From NCBI GenBank assembly GCA_022497155.1, contig MU385712.1:185765-249764 (forward strand): a DNA stretch of 64,000 bases, written 5' to 3'. This document shows positions 21,783 through 32,407 of this stretch, piece after piece; the stretch's first letter is position 1, and each line of letters opens with the position of its first letter. The notes beneath the pieces were generated by a model. That model did not search any database. It was not told where the DNA came from and worked only from the letters and a program-made list of their open reading frames with translations. The translations under genes were made by a program, and so were the position numbers. Source of the stretch: Whalleya microplaca (Eukaryota > Ascomycota > Sordariomycetes > Xylariales > Xylariaceae).

Positions 21783-24354
21783 ATGAGATACGATGGCGAA
21801 GAAAAAGGTGTAAGTTACTTCTAGTCCAACAGATTGGGGTAGACCCGCGCAAACCGTCAGCTGACCCGTTTGGTTCAGCGTTCTAGGAATAGACTTGGGA
21901 ACCACGAGCTTGCGAGCATACTTCAGGTGTAGATCGACTAAAGAGGGAAAGTTTGTCCAGAACGTGGACCGACAGAACGTCTCTGGTCGGTTCGAGATTG
22001 GCGATTTCTCGTCTGCAATCTATCCCTTCGATGCCGGGAAACCGGTCTATCTGAAAGAAAGGCTCGATCCGACACGCGATCGCACCTCGGCGAAATTTGT
22101 CCTCCAATTATGGAAAAAAAATATGACCGAGGAGTGGATGAGGCAGTACCGCCTCGTAGAGATGCTCCTAGAAAATTCAGGGGATCAAGCGTTCCGGAAT
22201 CGTGCGCTTGAAGGCTTTAAGGAGTTATTCCGAAGAGTAAAGAGCCGTGTTGATGCCATTTGTCATACATGCGACTTTGAAATAAACACCATAGGCCTGT
22301 CTATCCCATCTCAATGGAACCTTGACTTCGAAAAGGAATACAGAACCCTCGTCGCTGAAATCTTCAAGTTCCCGGCGGAGCATATCTACTTCGTTTATGA
22401 GACAGAAGCTCTGGCCCATTATCTTTGCACAGATCATCTCCCGCTACTGATACAGCAGCGGGATGTTATTCACCACGATGTCTTGTTGTTTTTCGACTTC
22501 GGAGGCCACACTATGGTATGCACATTAGGTCCTCATGACCTTTTCCCATTAGAAGTGCTGACTCGGTCCCGCAAGAACACATGTACCTTTAACGTAGTGT
22601 ATGGGGCAGACCATGCACCATGCTTCTACCTCATAGGAACAGTTAAAGGTGCGTATTCTGCTACCACTGCAACGACTTTATTAATACTGCTGACTGGGCC
22701 TTAAGGTGCTGGTGGCGGCGGCGAGCAGTGGGAATACAACATCGGCATGGAAGCTCTACGGTTCATCCAGCTCGTCCAGCGCCAGTATCTATCGCCCAGA
22801 GAGAAACAGAGTATTCTGGACGAGTTCAATCGCGAGAAGTGCGACCTCAGTTCGGGCCAGAACGACTTTTATTTTCATGGCCAAAAAGACAATGGAGAAG
22901 TCCTCAACGTGAACCTCAGCGCAGAGAAAATCACCGAATGCTTTGACAATGCTCTCGAGAAGCCTCTGGAGCTGGCTACCGAAAAGATCAAGGAACTCGG
23001 GAGCATCGAGAATGTCAAGCCAAGAGTCATCATTTCCGGTGGCACATCTAGGCACGAAGGGCTGAAGGCTCGACTAGAGGGGATGTGCAGGGACAATGGC
23101 CTTCCGCCTCCCGTATTTACTGATACTCTCGAAATTCAGTACGAGTATGCTTCCCCAGGCCCGAAACGCTCACGGATATCTCCATCTGACCGCAAAGTTT
23201 ATAGCTCTATGAAGATCGCTCAAGGTACTGCCTATGCAGTCGCAGAGTATCTCACGGTAGAGGAGTTCCTGAACCGTGGGGCAGCGATCGGTCTCCAGAT
23301 ATTGCAACAATTACCGAGTCGCAGGGGAAATCTGGAAGGCTTATGGGATGACACGGCGCAGTTGCTGCTGACCAAGGTACGTCCTGAATAACACTGCATA
23401 CTGTTGGGCAGATGTTATTATTTGCTTCTCGATCTAACAATGTCGGGGATGAAATAGAATCGCCGGAAGGTAATTAAACTGAGAGTCACCGGGTTGGACG
23501 AGCTCAAACTCATATGCGATCCTTTTTTGGACGCCCACAGTCCCGGTTCTGAAAGTCTCCATCATGATAAATGCTACGATATTCTGGAGCTTGGAGTACC
23601 AACAAAAGGATACTGGTCTTTCTCCTTGCATCTGACTGGGAGCGGAGACAACATGTCGTTAATCATGGAACGCTTCAGGCACTACGCCAAGCAGAAGAAG
23701 GGTGTCCTTTTTGATAGAGCAATATTCCCTCTTTATTATAATAGAGGCGGTAATTGCATCCATCTTGGCTCTGACGGCGAAGATAACGAAGAGCTTTTCG
23801 TAAGTGGCACCCATAGAGTCGTCAATACCCTTTCTTCTTCTTCATGTTTCAGGAGCAAGAGTTTGCTATTGAGATAGGTTTGAGGATCCTTACCCTATAC
23901 AGTTCTCAACGCTCTCGAGTATTCTTCGTCGAACTGCCAAGAGTAAGAGAGAACCAAAAGATACTAACCTCGGGTGCTGCAGTCTAAAGTCCAAGAATAT
24001 CCTCGTTCCTCAAAAAAGAAGGCCAAGCACGCCCAGACTAAAGAGAGCCCCTGTCATTACGAGGATGAAAATGAAGATGAAGATGAGGACGGGAATGAAG
24101 GCGAGGATGAGGATGGGAATGAAGATGGAGATGAAGATGGTAGTGACGACGAGGACCCCGAAGGCTTTCAGTTTTTCATCGCGAAGGACGACCTGAGGTC
24201 GAAAGCCAAAATGGCTCTACAACTGGGAGATAGACTGAGGAACTACTCGAAATCTCCGTCCCGGCCCCCACTACATAGTCCCAGGCGAACTCCGTCTCGG
24301 ATTATCAAGCAGACGAAGAAAAAGCTCTCATCCCTACAGGAGAGACAACGATAG
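21783..24354 (+). CDS. degenerate Hsp70-like ATPase with acidic/basic tail
   Basis: Six exons: 21783-21807, 21887-22648, 22706-23376, 23458-23799, 23853-23942 and 23983-24354, giving 753 aa. The actin/Hsp70 nucleotide-binding fold is recognisable. Phosphate-1 motif GIDLGTT is at residues 9-15, phosphate-2 FDFGGHT is centred on D212, and the adenosine motif VIISGGTSRHEGL contains G374-G375. The usual peptide-binding domain is absent; a family-specific C-terminal half of about 260 residues replaces it. It ends in an Asp/Glu/Gly-rich block (about 657-690) followed by a basic tail (SRPPLHSPRRTPSRIIKQTK). This is the large fungal Hsp70-like family of uncharacterised ATPases, not a canonical chaperone. 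The 40-bp last intron has a perfect TACTAAC branch site. The short first exon was chosen because only that ATG joins in frame to IDLGTT. Confidence 0.86.
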
Positions 24355-24698
24355 AGCGACCGGTCCTGTCTGAGTCTAGAATACAGAATCAGTGTGCAAA
24401 TTCTAAAAATTTAATAGTTAAATTTAGTTTCCAGTCAGTTTTGATAATACGTATGGTTTGGAATGAAGCAGTTGTAAGGTTGGAAGGTTGATCAAGACAA
24501 TATTGTGTTGGGTTTGAATAGAGTTTTGGCAGAAATTCAATAATAGGCCCCGGGCTCCCGCAGCCCCACTAATATGAAATCGGCAGATCGGACCCTCTCC
24601 AGCTCTGTCCGTCCTCATCTCATCCCGTCCCGAGATTCCACCTTTTTCCTCACCAAATACCTACCTGTACTAATACTGACACATACAATATCATAATA
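24355..24698. other. short intergenic promoter region
   Basis: This 344-bp spacer lies between tandem genes and no gene is seen. It is the likely terminator of the Hsp70-like gene and promoter of the TYW2 gene. Confidence 0.6.
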
Positions 24699-26009
24699 AT
24701 GACCCCTCCCAACCCAAAGCCGGCGCGCAAACCGAAGCCACCGGCCCCAAATCCAATCGAGGCCGCAATCCGGTCCTGGTTCTCTTCCAACGCCCCCGCG
24801 CTCGCACCGGCGCCCTCTCGGCCCGGACCCGGGCCCGCGCTCGAGGACCTCCTCGCCCAAGCTCCGAGGCGCTGGACCGTGTACGAGCCCCTGGTCCTAC
24901 TACCAGCCGGGTCCTTCACCTCAGACGCGTGGCGTCAGGTCCTGCACTCCGCAACCGGCCAGGAGACCTCAGCGGCCCTCTGGAGCGGCATCCTAGCCGA
25001 GATCAGCAGGCGGACCGGGGTGAAAAAGGAGGTGCCGCTCACGCACCTGGCCGTGAACGAGGGAATCCCGGCACATCTGCACCCGGACGTGCACGAGGCG
25101 GCGCAGCAGCAAGAGGAGAATATCCTGCGCTCGCCCGGCGGCCTGCGGATGCTGCACGGGGACTTCGGGCCCGCGACGGTCTCGACATCCGAGGTATCGG
25201 AGGCAGACTTCGAGCGCACGCTCTGGGTCTCCACGAGGCAGAACGGCATCTTCCAGACGTGGGCGCCGCGGTGGACGATGTTCAGCCGCGGGAACGTGAA
25301 GGAGAAGGCACGGCTGCTCGGCTTCCACTCCCCTTCCTCCTCCTCCTCCTCCTCCACCTCCTGCGATGACGATACCGCAGCACCGCCGCGGAACACGGGA
25401 CACCCGTCTCCGCTGTCGTCGCTGAGAGACAAGTACGCGGTCGACCTGTACGCCGGCATCGGGTACTTCGTGTTCTCGTACGCGCGGCTGGGCCTGCGCG
25501 TGCTGTGCTGGGAACTGAACCCGTGGAGCGTCGAGGGCCTGCGGCGGGGCGCCCGCGGCAACGAGTGGACGGTGCGGGTGGTGCGGGGGCACGAGGCGCT
25601 CCGGTTGCCGATGGCGGAGGTGCTGGCGGGCGGGGAGCAGATCGTCGTGTTCCTGGAGGATAACGCACATGCCGCGCGGAGGATCCGTGAGTTGAGGAGA
25701 GGGCAGGGGGTGGATGTGCTGCATGTCAACTGCGGACTGTTGCCGACGAGCGAGGCGTCTTGGCGGGATGCTTGCGGTATTGTGGGGGATGGCGATGGAG
25801 CGTGGCTACACTTACACGAGAACGTGGGAGCGCCGGATATAGAGAAGCGAAGGGGTGAGATTGAGCAGTGGTTCTCTAACCTATTGCACGAGAACGGTGA
25901 CGATAGAGCTGCTCGTGTGGAACATGTCGAGCTGGTCAAGACTTTTGCGCCAGGAGTCTGGCACTGCGTGTTTGATCTATATATTACAAGGTCTAGTAGT
26001 ATAACATGA
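24699..26009 (+). CDS. trm12: tRNA wybutosine-synthesizing protein 2 (TRM12/TYW2)
   Basis: This single-exon gene encodes 436 aa. The enzyme transfers the alpha-amino-alpha-carboxypropyl group of S-adenosylmethionine to the tricyclic base at position 37 of tRNA-Phe, the second main step of wybutosine synthesis after TYW1. Motif I is VDLYAGIGYFVFSYARLGL (from D249), followed by VLCWELNPWSVEGLRRGA, both diagnostic of the TYW2/TRM5-like class. The variable N-terminus is Pro/Lys-rich (1-50). Upstream of the fold is WVSTRQNGIFQTWAPRWTMF, the family block that precedes motif I. A Ser-rich loop (about 210-220, SSSSSSSS) is encoded by TCC repeats. The C-terminus ends HCVFDLYI. It is cytosolic. It is convergent with the EF-hand gene, with 157 bp between stops. 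Confidence 0.94.
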   Translation: MTPPNPKPARKPKPPAPNPIEAAIRSWFSSNAPALAPAPSRPGPGPALEDLLAQAPRRWTVYEPLVLLPAGSFTSDAWRQVLHSATGQETSAALWSGILAEISRRTGVKKEVPLTHLAVNEGIPAHLHPDVHEAAQQQEENILRSPGGLRMLHGDFGPATVSTSEVSEADFERTLWVSTRQNGIFQTWAPRWTMFSRGNVKEKARLLGFHSPSSSSSSSTSCDDDTAAPPRNTGHPSPLSSLRDKYAVDLYAGIGYFVFSYARLGLRVLCWELNPWSVEGLRRGARGNEWTVRVVRGHEALRLPMAEVLAGGEQIVVFLEDNAHAARRIRELRRGQGVDVLHVNCGLLPTSEASWRDACGIVGDGDGAWLHLHENVGAPDIEKRRGEIEQWFSNLLHENGDDRAARVEHVELVKTFAPGVWHCVFDLYITRSSSIT

Positions 26010-26166
26010 AGTATTTACATCACACATCGAACATCCCATCCGTAAAATCGTGTATGTCCTACAGCCCGCCCAAACTAGGTAAGATCCCAATGCCACCCAG
26101 GTACCTCATGCTCTACTATCCGAACCAAAATTCCTCCAGGGTATCATCATCATCCTCTCATCATAT

Positions 26167-26846
26167 TTAGGAGCCTCTCCTGAACTTGCTCGGGATATTG
26201 TCCTCGACAATAGCCATCTTATTGAGCTTTTCGAGCCTCTCCTCTTCGGCGTCCAGCATGTCGTGTTTCTTGAAATGCTCGATATCCTCGGGATGTGTCA
26301 GATCCTCGAGCTCAGTATCATCACCATGATACTTTTCCCAGTGGTGGATCTCATACTCGTACTCGTCGTCGCCATGGTGGCCAGGTCCCGTGCCTACGTC
26401 CGGAAGTGTGCGGCCGCTAGCCATGAAAGAGACGAACTCGTCGCGGGTGACAAAGCCGTCACCATTTGTGTCGAGCAGACCTAGCAGCTCGTGCTCGATC
26501 TCTGTGCGGCGCGACTGCGGCACATGCTTGTTAGAGTCATCAAACAAGCCGTACGTCCGCAGCATCTCCTCGGACTCCCAGTGGCCATCGGCGTCGTAGT
26601 CGTGCAGGGCGAAGAAGGATGAGGCGTCGAAGTCGCTGATGTGATGTTCCTCTATACGAGCGGTAGTGTTAGCCTAGCTGTTCAAGTGCTTCAACACCCG
26701 AGTATACATAATGGTAGCTTACCAGCCATATGCTTCGTTATCCAGTCGGCATTCTCGCTGACCATTGGCTGCTGTGAGCCACCGTGGTCACCATGGCCGA
26801 GGGTCCGGGAGACGAGGCCGGCTGCCACTAATATGGTAGAACGCAT
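26167..26846 (-). CDS. secretory-pathway EF-hand protein, SSP120/nucleobindin-like
   Basis: Two exons (26846-26723 and 26651-26167) with a 71-bp GTAAGC...TAG intron give 202 aa. The N-terminus MRSTILVAAGLVSRTLGHG is a signal peptide. EEHHISDFDASSFFALHD leads into EF-hand 1 (DYDADGHWESEE, about 59-70), and EF-hand 2 is DTNGDGFVTRDE (102-113). An acidic/His-rich linker and a charged helix (DAEEERLEKLNKMA) follow. Domain order and the LHD..DG.W motif match yeast Ssp120 and the nucleobindin group, Golgi/ER-lumen calcium binders proposed to help cargo exit from the ER. There is no HDEL-type retention signal; it ends PSKFRRGS. It is divergent from ORC6, and a MITE lies in the shared promoter. Confidence 0.87.
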
Positions 26847-27131
26847 TGTCTTTATATATTAAGTTTACTTTAACTTTGTTGTTTGAATATGGGTTGAATA
26901 AGTGCGACAACGAGAATTTATTGACAGTTATGGCGAGTTATTGGGTGTAATTGGGAGTAATTGAGAGTCATTGAGAGCTGAGCTGTTAACAGATGACGAA
27001 AAGATAACAAAAGCTGGACAGATGCCAGGCGGCAGACGGCTGGGGTAACAAGGAATCCAAGGGTTCCAATGGAGCCAAGATAACGAACTGAGATCGCTGA
27101 TCCGCAGCTCCTGCAGGGGAGGTATCCGCTA
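26847..27131. other. promoter region of EF-hand gene
   Basis: The 5' region of the EF-hand gene contains short ATTGGGAGTAATTGAGAGTCATTGAGAG iterations near 26940-26977. No gene is seen. Confidence 0.5.
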
Positions 27132-27398
27132 TCTGATTAACTGCCGTAAAGCAGCACCTTCTCCACATGGTCCACAGCCACCTCGTCTAACAATTCTACC
27201 TTCAGCCTCATCCAAAGTGGCTGAATTGTCCAATCATCAACTCTGAGTGATATAGCCTCGTGTGGCTCTGATAAGTGCTGGTACATGTGGCACTGGCAAA
27301 AATTAGGTGAGAGTTGATGTAACGCCGCTATGAATTAATTTCATTGGCCAATCACCCCTGAGTGTGGAGCAACTGCTGCTTTACGGCAGTTAAGCAGA
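27132..27398. mobile_element. Tc1/mariner-like MITE, 267 bp
   Basis: Imperfect inverted repeats of about 36 bp (about 32 matches) start TCTG(A/C)TTAACTGCCGTAA at 27132 and at 27398 on the other strand. Both ends are flanked by TA (27130-27131 and 27399-27400), the target duplication of Tc1/mariner elements. It has no coding capacity. The right end lies about 180 bp upstream of the ORC6 start codon. Confidence 0.72.
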
Positions 27399-27581
27399 TA
27401 AGCTTAGGCCATGCGTGCTACGTTCAGGGGTACGTTTAGCGCCGACTGCCCTGCAAGGAACGGCAAACGCAGTGGCCAAGCAACGTCAAAACGTCATTCT
27501 CAACGCCCTAAATCTGAACTTCACCGGTCTTTACGTTTACATAACTTGACGATCGTGAATCTGAACGATCCGCTGGTCAAC

Positions 27582-28748
27582 ATGAGTCGCACTCTTGAGC
27601 CTACCCTCCTTTCTCTACTGCCGACGTACTCCCAAAATCTCCCCCAGCCCCTTCTTGAGCTTGCCTCTTCACTGCTCACCCAATCCCGCCATAGCGCCGG
27701 CACCCTCAAGGCCGAGGAAGAGGTTGCACGTGCCTATGCCTGTGCTCACATTGCTTGCGAGCGTCTGAAGATATCCCTTGACCTCCCCCCTATCCAGGTT
27801 CGGCCTCCCATACCACCGCGCATCTACAAAAGGTTGTACAGTCATCTGGATCATGTCCTACCAGCAAGTCCTTCAAAGCGGGTGAGAACCCCGACCTCAA
27901 AGTTCCGAGAATCCGGCATATTTGGCAGTGCCCAGCGGATACCTTCCCGGGGCACACCCACCAAGGATGAGTCCCTGGCCAAATTCAGATCTCCCGCTGC
28001 CAGGGGCGTTGATGATACGCCTACGAAGTCCACCGGCAAACCACCCCGGCTCCCGGCCAAGAAGAAGGCCGGAGGCCCTATCAGTGCCTTGCCTGCCTGG
28101 GTTCGCCCCACCATCCAGTTCTTGTGCCAGGAGCTGGACGAGGAACGTGTAGGACGCACCGTCCTCGCTGGCATGCAGACGATTGCTGCTCCGCATGGCA
28201 GACGCACGAAGGACGAGTGGGTGAACGAGCACTTGACGCCCCTGCTCGCTGCCGTGTATTTCCTCGTCTCGTCGCAGTTCTACGTGCTGGAGAAGGGCAA
28301 GGAGTTGGACGGCTCGCAATATGTGCGCATGCGGAAGTCAATCCTGAAGGCTCTGGGACGAGCGCAGGACAACGTGACGGTAACGGGCATGGACGAGGAC
28401 GAGCTCTGGATCGGGTGGACGGATATCCGGACCAAGGACATCGACGACGCCCTGGCTAAGGTGGTGGATAGCCCCTGGCAGAAAGAGGAGTGGTTTGCGG
28501 GCATCAGGGACATGGTGAAGGCGGATAGCCCCGAGGACGGCGGCGACGATACGGATATGGAAGACGGCGAAGAGAGAATCACCGAGAAGCTTCACGTACA
28601 ACGGGGTGACACCATGCTTCAGAGCAGGTGGGACATGACGGAGCAGAAAAGGGAAGAGTATAATCTATGGAAGGAAGGGATTCTGCGCCAAATCGAAAAG
28701 ATCGAACGCGCCCGAGGACCGGAGATGGAAGTTGATGCCGCTGCGTGA
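27582..28748 (+). CDS. orc6: origin recognition complex subunit 6
   Basis: This single-exon gene encodes 388 aa. ORC marks replication origins and loads MCM helicase with Cdc6 and Cdt1; Orc6 is its most divergent subunit and is nuclear. The N-terminal TFIIB-like helical domain begins SRTLEPTLLSLLPTYSQNLP and includes QSRHSAGTLKAEEEVARAYA, ACERLKISLDLP and PPRIYKRLYSHLDHVLP. A disordered, Ser/Thr-Pro-rich linker follows (about 100-165, with TPTSKF, GTPTKDE and DDTPTKS), likely cyclin-dependent kinase sites. The second helical domain has LPAWVRPTIQFLCQELDEE. The C-terminus carries the short acidic/aromatic WDMTEQKREEYNLWKEGILR segment. The frame stays open upstream to an ATG at 27411, but that extension lacks conservation, so the ATG at 27582 is preferred. 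A MITE sits just upstream. Confidence 0.87.
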   Translation: MSRTLEPTLLSLLPTYSQNLPQPLLELASSLLTQSRHSAGTLKAEEEVARAYACAHIACERLKISLDLPPIQVRPPIPPRIYKRLYSHLDHVLPASPSKRVRTPTSKFRESGIFGSAQRIPSRGTPTKDESLAKFRSPAARGVDDTPTKSTGKPPRLPAKKKAGGPISALPAWVRPTIQFLCQELDEERVGRTVLAGMQTIAAPHGRRTKDEWVNEHLTPLLAAVYFLVSSQFYVLEKGKELDGSQYVRMRKSILKALGRAQDNVTVTGMDEDELWIGWTDIRTKDIDDALAKVVDSPWQKEEWFAGIRDMVKADSPEDGGDDTDMEDGEERITEKLHVQRGDTMLQSRWDMTEQKREEYNLWKEGILRQIEKIERARGPEMEVDAAA

Positions 28749-29896
28749 TCGAACGGCCTTCACACCAGCCTTACGAAGGAGCAGAGAACGTATATACATG
28801 GTTGTTGGTCTTCTTGCAGTGTATTTTATAATGGATACCCCATCGCTTTATCAGGTGCCAGGCTCTCTTCTTCCTTGGTGTTGTAGGACTCGTCAACTCG
28901 TTCTCAACATTTCCAGCCCACAGGCCGAAGCTGGTTCACGGGTACTAGGAGCATATCAGAGCCTCGATAATGGAACTTCAGCATTCTTATATTCTTTAGG
29001 TGAAGAGCTATTAAAGAACGACTGGTACGGCTCTCATCGAGACTACAGAGACACTGAAGTATGAGAGCATGTACGGAACGAGATTCCACGTACATGGTGA
29101 GATAGGTTCATCTCCCCTTTTTATCCATCCCCAATTATGAGCACCCGACGTGAACACTTCGGCGTCGTAGGGCTATGATCAATATAAATTCAGCTTCAGA
29201 CCCTAACATTAGGGCCCCAAGCACAGTCTCATCCTATATCAAGGACTGCGCGAAGTGACACATAAACGATATCAGCCTAGGACCTCAGCCCCTTAAGTCA
29301 TACGGTCCCACCACCTGCTTTCCCATAGGACCAAATAGACCATTCATGTTACACTACATTTTACGATGCACATCATAACATTCCAAGGTTGACTCTGCGG
29401 CTGTGACCTTTTCTAATGGTTCTCACGTGGGGAATCGGGGCAAACTCATACTTAAGGTTTTCTGACATCGAACTAAGAGTAGATAGTGTCGAAGCTTATC
29501 ACTATCCCATATAATGACAATGTCTCATTCGTAGACCTAGCTTTGATCCTCAAGTAGTTAACTACTTAATTCACTTTAAGCTTCTAGACATGTCTCAGTC
29601 CAAGACGCCCATTTGGTGCAAATGCGCCATTTGTCAAATAACTACGGGGCTATTCGATCGCGATGTGGCAGCTTATACATGGACCTTTGCAAAAGTTGAA
29701 GTGGCGAGATCTCTCCATCTCCACCGTACAGGATTCGCATCATGATGACGCGATGTAGGCGCCGGGCGTAGGTTGAATAAGAGAAACATGAACCATATAA
29801 TGGGAGTTCTAGTCGCATCTTCTTATATCCTTCCTACTGAAACAAGTGTTTGCTCAATCATTCCAGCTGAAAGATTAATCACAAAAATAGCAGATT
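28749..29896. other. intergenic, 1.1 kb
   Basis: No gene is supported. This is the 3' region of orc6 followed by AT-balanced spacer and the promoter of the next gene. Confidence 0.6.
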
Positions 29897-30499
29897 ATGT
29901 CTACAGGCGGCACCGGCGGGCACGTCAATTATGGGCCCTCCGCACCACGGAGGAGTCTGGATACACTCGAAGAGCAGGACCCCAAGGGAGCAGCCGCCGG
30001 CTGGGTACGTAACCCCAAATCCAAAAGGTCTGCCACTAACACACGAACAATACAGACCGGCGAAGACCACAAGGGTCTTCTCGGAACCCTCAAAGAGGCC
30101 CTTCGCCCCAGCGATGCTAGGAAGCCCAAGATGAGAACGAGCGACACGACGCGCGACGGGCGCCACAGCAGCATAGAGGAGGCGATGAAGCCCAGCGCCC
30201 AGGCCTACGATGAGCCAGTGGACTCCGGTCGTGAAAGCTACCGCGACGCGCGGGATAGCGGCAGCGGCGTCTTCGAGTCTATGATTCCGGGGCGCAAGAG
30301 GCATTCGGACCTAGAGCGGGGCGGTGGTATTCTCAATGCCTTGATGCCCGGCTCTAGCGGTAGGGACAACGACGGTAGGAAGTGGTCCAGTGCCATGGGC
30401 TCGATGAGGCATGGTAGTACTGGCCGAAGGTCTGGGAGTGAAGGGCAGACTGAGACGAAGAATACTAAGCCGGTTGTTAGGTTTGAGGAGCCAGACTAG
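29897..30499 (+). CDS. small disordered hypothetical protein
   Basis: I do not recognise this protein. The frame is open from the ATG to the stop (200 aa), but a likely 51-bp intron (30005-30055: GTACGT donor, CACTAAC branch site, ACAG acceptor) is a multiple of three. Its removal leaves 183 aa and joins AAAGW to TGEDHKGLLGTLKEALRP. The protein is hydrophilic and Gly/Ser/Arg-rich, with three similar short segments: LLGTLKEALRPSD, SSIEEAMKPSA, and GVFESMIPGRKRHSD / GILNALMPGSSGRD. These suggest a repeated amphipathic motif ending in (M/R)(I/K/R)P. There is no signal peptide or membrane segment. The codon pattern and repeat-like motifs argue that it is real. Confidence 0.6.
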   Translation: MSTGGTGGHVNYGPSAPRRSLDTLEEQDPKGAAAGWVRNPKSKRSATNTRTIQTGEDHKGLLGTLKEALRPSDARKPKMRTSDTTRDGRHSSIEEAMKPSAQAYDEPVDSGRESYRDARDSGSGVFESMIPGRKRHSDLERGGGILNALMPGSSGRDNDGRKWSSAMGSMRHGSTGRRSGSEGQTETKNTKPVVRFEEPD

Positions 30500-32407
30500 C
30501 AGGGCATGTAGTATATCGATGTAAAATCAAAATCTGATGTCTTTAGGTGACGAAAGTATCAAGGACCATTTACGTACCTGTATAATGTGACATCGTCGTG
30601 GTGATAGTATCTAAGCCTAACACTGGGCCAGAGGATGGAGTTGTGCTTCATATTCTAGAAGTCCCCTGTGACTCGGAGCTTCCCCAGTCCTAGAAAGTGC
30701 AATTTAAAGCTAGAACTGGCCAGAGAAACGGAACTACTTTAAGTTTTGGCACTTACTTCATGGGGTATGATTGAGCATCAGTTCTCAGGGTGTATTTTCA
30801 TCTGATTTGACCTTCCCTGTAGCATGAGATTGTTTGCCTACACGTCTTGATGCCTGCGAGTGATACTACTAGCACAACTACCAAACTAAGTAGCTGCCTG
30901 GTCATTCAACAGGGGGACTCTTGGATGATTCGTTTACTGGTTTGGGAGCTGTAGGCAAAACTTAGGTATTCACGACACGCTGCAAAGATAGGCTCACAGT
31001 CAGAATATTGGAAATCGGCTATAATAGCTTGGGTACTCTGATCATAGCAACCAAGATCTTCATGTAACCCTAATGACATACTTCTTGGGCTGTATTTTCC
31101 ATCTCTACTATCAGTTTAAGCTTTCCGCAGTGTATTTACCGTTTGGGTAGTGCTGGATATAGCATCATTTGCAAATATGCAAACCGCCAGGTCACAATGT
31201 AGAGACAGGAAAACTCAAAGTCAAACTCGTTTCTCAGAATCACCTGGTTGGAAGCAGTTTGAGATATACAGCTTGCCAACTTATTGTACTAAAACTAAAG
31301 TTATTTCACGTATGAAAACGATATATCGTGACAGGTTTATGGTTGGCTATCACAAGCTAATTTGCTTCTGTTGACACTAGTACCACGAAAGGGCAACTGC
31401 TTTCTAGGGGCATGGCCGCTCTGATATCTACAAATAATGCCTAGAAAATCTAGGGATAGTAGCAATAGAAGGATGGAATTTGGGGGATTGCGTTAGTAGG
31501 CGATTGGACCAAACTATGGATAATTTTCCACAAGAAACTGGCATGCTTGAATTGCATTGTTGCCCAAGCTGATGTCAGTATTCAAAGTTAGGATGGTCTA
31601 GTCACCTGCCGGGGAATGTATCTATCTTGTCCTTATATATACCTAGGTATCTCTAGAAAATTTAGAGATACTTCCTCGTTTGGTATTTTCGGTTCTTGAA
31701 TTCAGCACCTCTTTCTTCTATTCCTCTGGCAGTTTACTAGCTAAAGTTACCTTGTCTGCTTCTCAACCATGATGGCTAATAACGTATTGTTCTATTTATT
31801 ATGCTAGCATTAAAAAGTTGTAGCAGTAATCCTAATTAGCTTCCTGGCCCTACCTATTTCTCTGCACCCAATGAAGACATACACCCACTGTAGCAGTACA
31901 GCTCGGAGGTGTTCTTTATGTTGATTACGATGAAAGGTACTTAGGAGTCAGGTCCATGCTAATCACCTGGAGTACCAAAATCATGCTACTTCCATCTCTG
32001 GCATAATATAAGCAAACACAGACAGAAATATGTATCAGAATGTACCTTACTGAGTGAATGCTCGGAATAATATTCACTTTGTCGGCACATGGCTGTGTCT
32101 AAACAGCGCAGATACCTACGGAAATTTCACTTTTTGATACTCATCTGAACTGAGTGAATGCCGTAAGTAACAATCACTTGTTCCATACAGTTACCTATAT
32201 AACCCGATCCCATATCCATGGTAAAAATTTCCCCCCCTCGTACACTACCAAATACCAACAAGAGTTTTTTCTGCGCCGACGGATTTTACACCAACGCGCA
32301 CTTTAACTTATCACCAGCACATCATTTGCGACACGTTTTCTATCCCCTAGCCACACATTACAGTCGACTTGTACCAATAATTCACCGAACCTGTCGAGTT
32401 CGCAAAG
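30500..32407. other. intergenic, 1.9 kb
   Basis: No gene is supported. It holds small hairpins, such as GTATCTCTA...TAGAGATAC near 31648-31671, and the duplicated AGTGAAT motif at 32049-32180, listed separately. The last 200 bp are the promoter of the next gene. Confidence 0.55.
32049..32180. promoter_or_regulatory. duplicated dyad motif upstream of hypothetical gene
   Basis: ACTGAGTGAATGC occurs at 32049-32061 and 32149-32161, exactly 100 bp apart. Each copy is followed 10-15 bases later by (A/T)A(A/T)TCACTT, forming AGTGAAT...ATTCACT dyads, perfect in the first copy and partial in the second. They lie about 230-360 bp before the start codon at 32408, where a transcription factor site would be expected. 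No known factor is assigned. Confidence 0.4.

Noticed and set aside
24935..25939. 334-aa minus-strand open frame opposite TRM12
   Set aside because: It is a shadow of the TYW2 coding sequence: Ser/Pro/Arg-rich composition, no domain.
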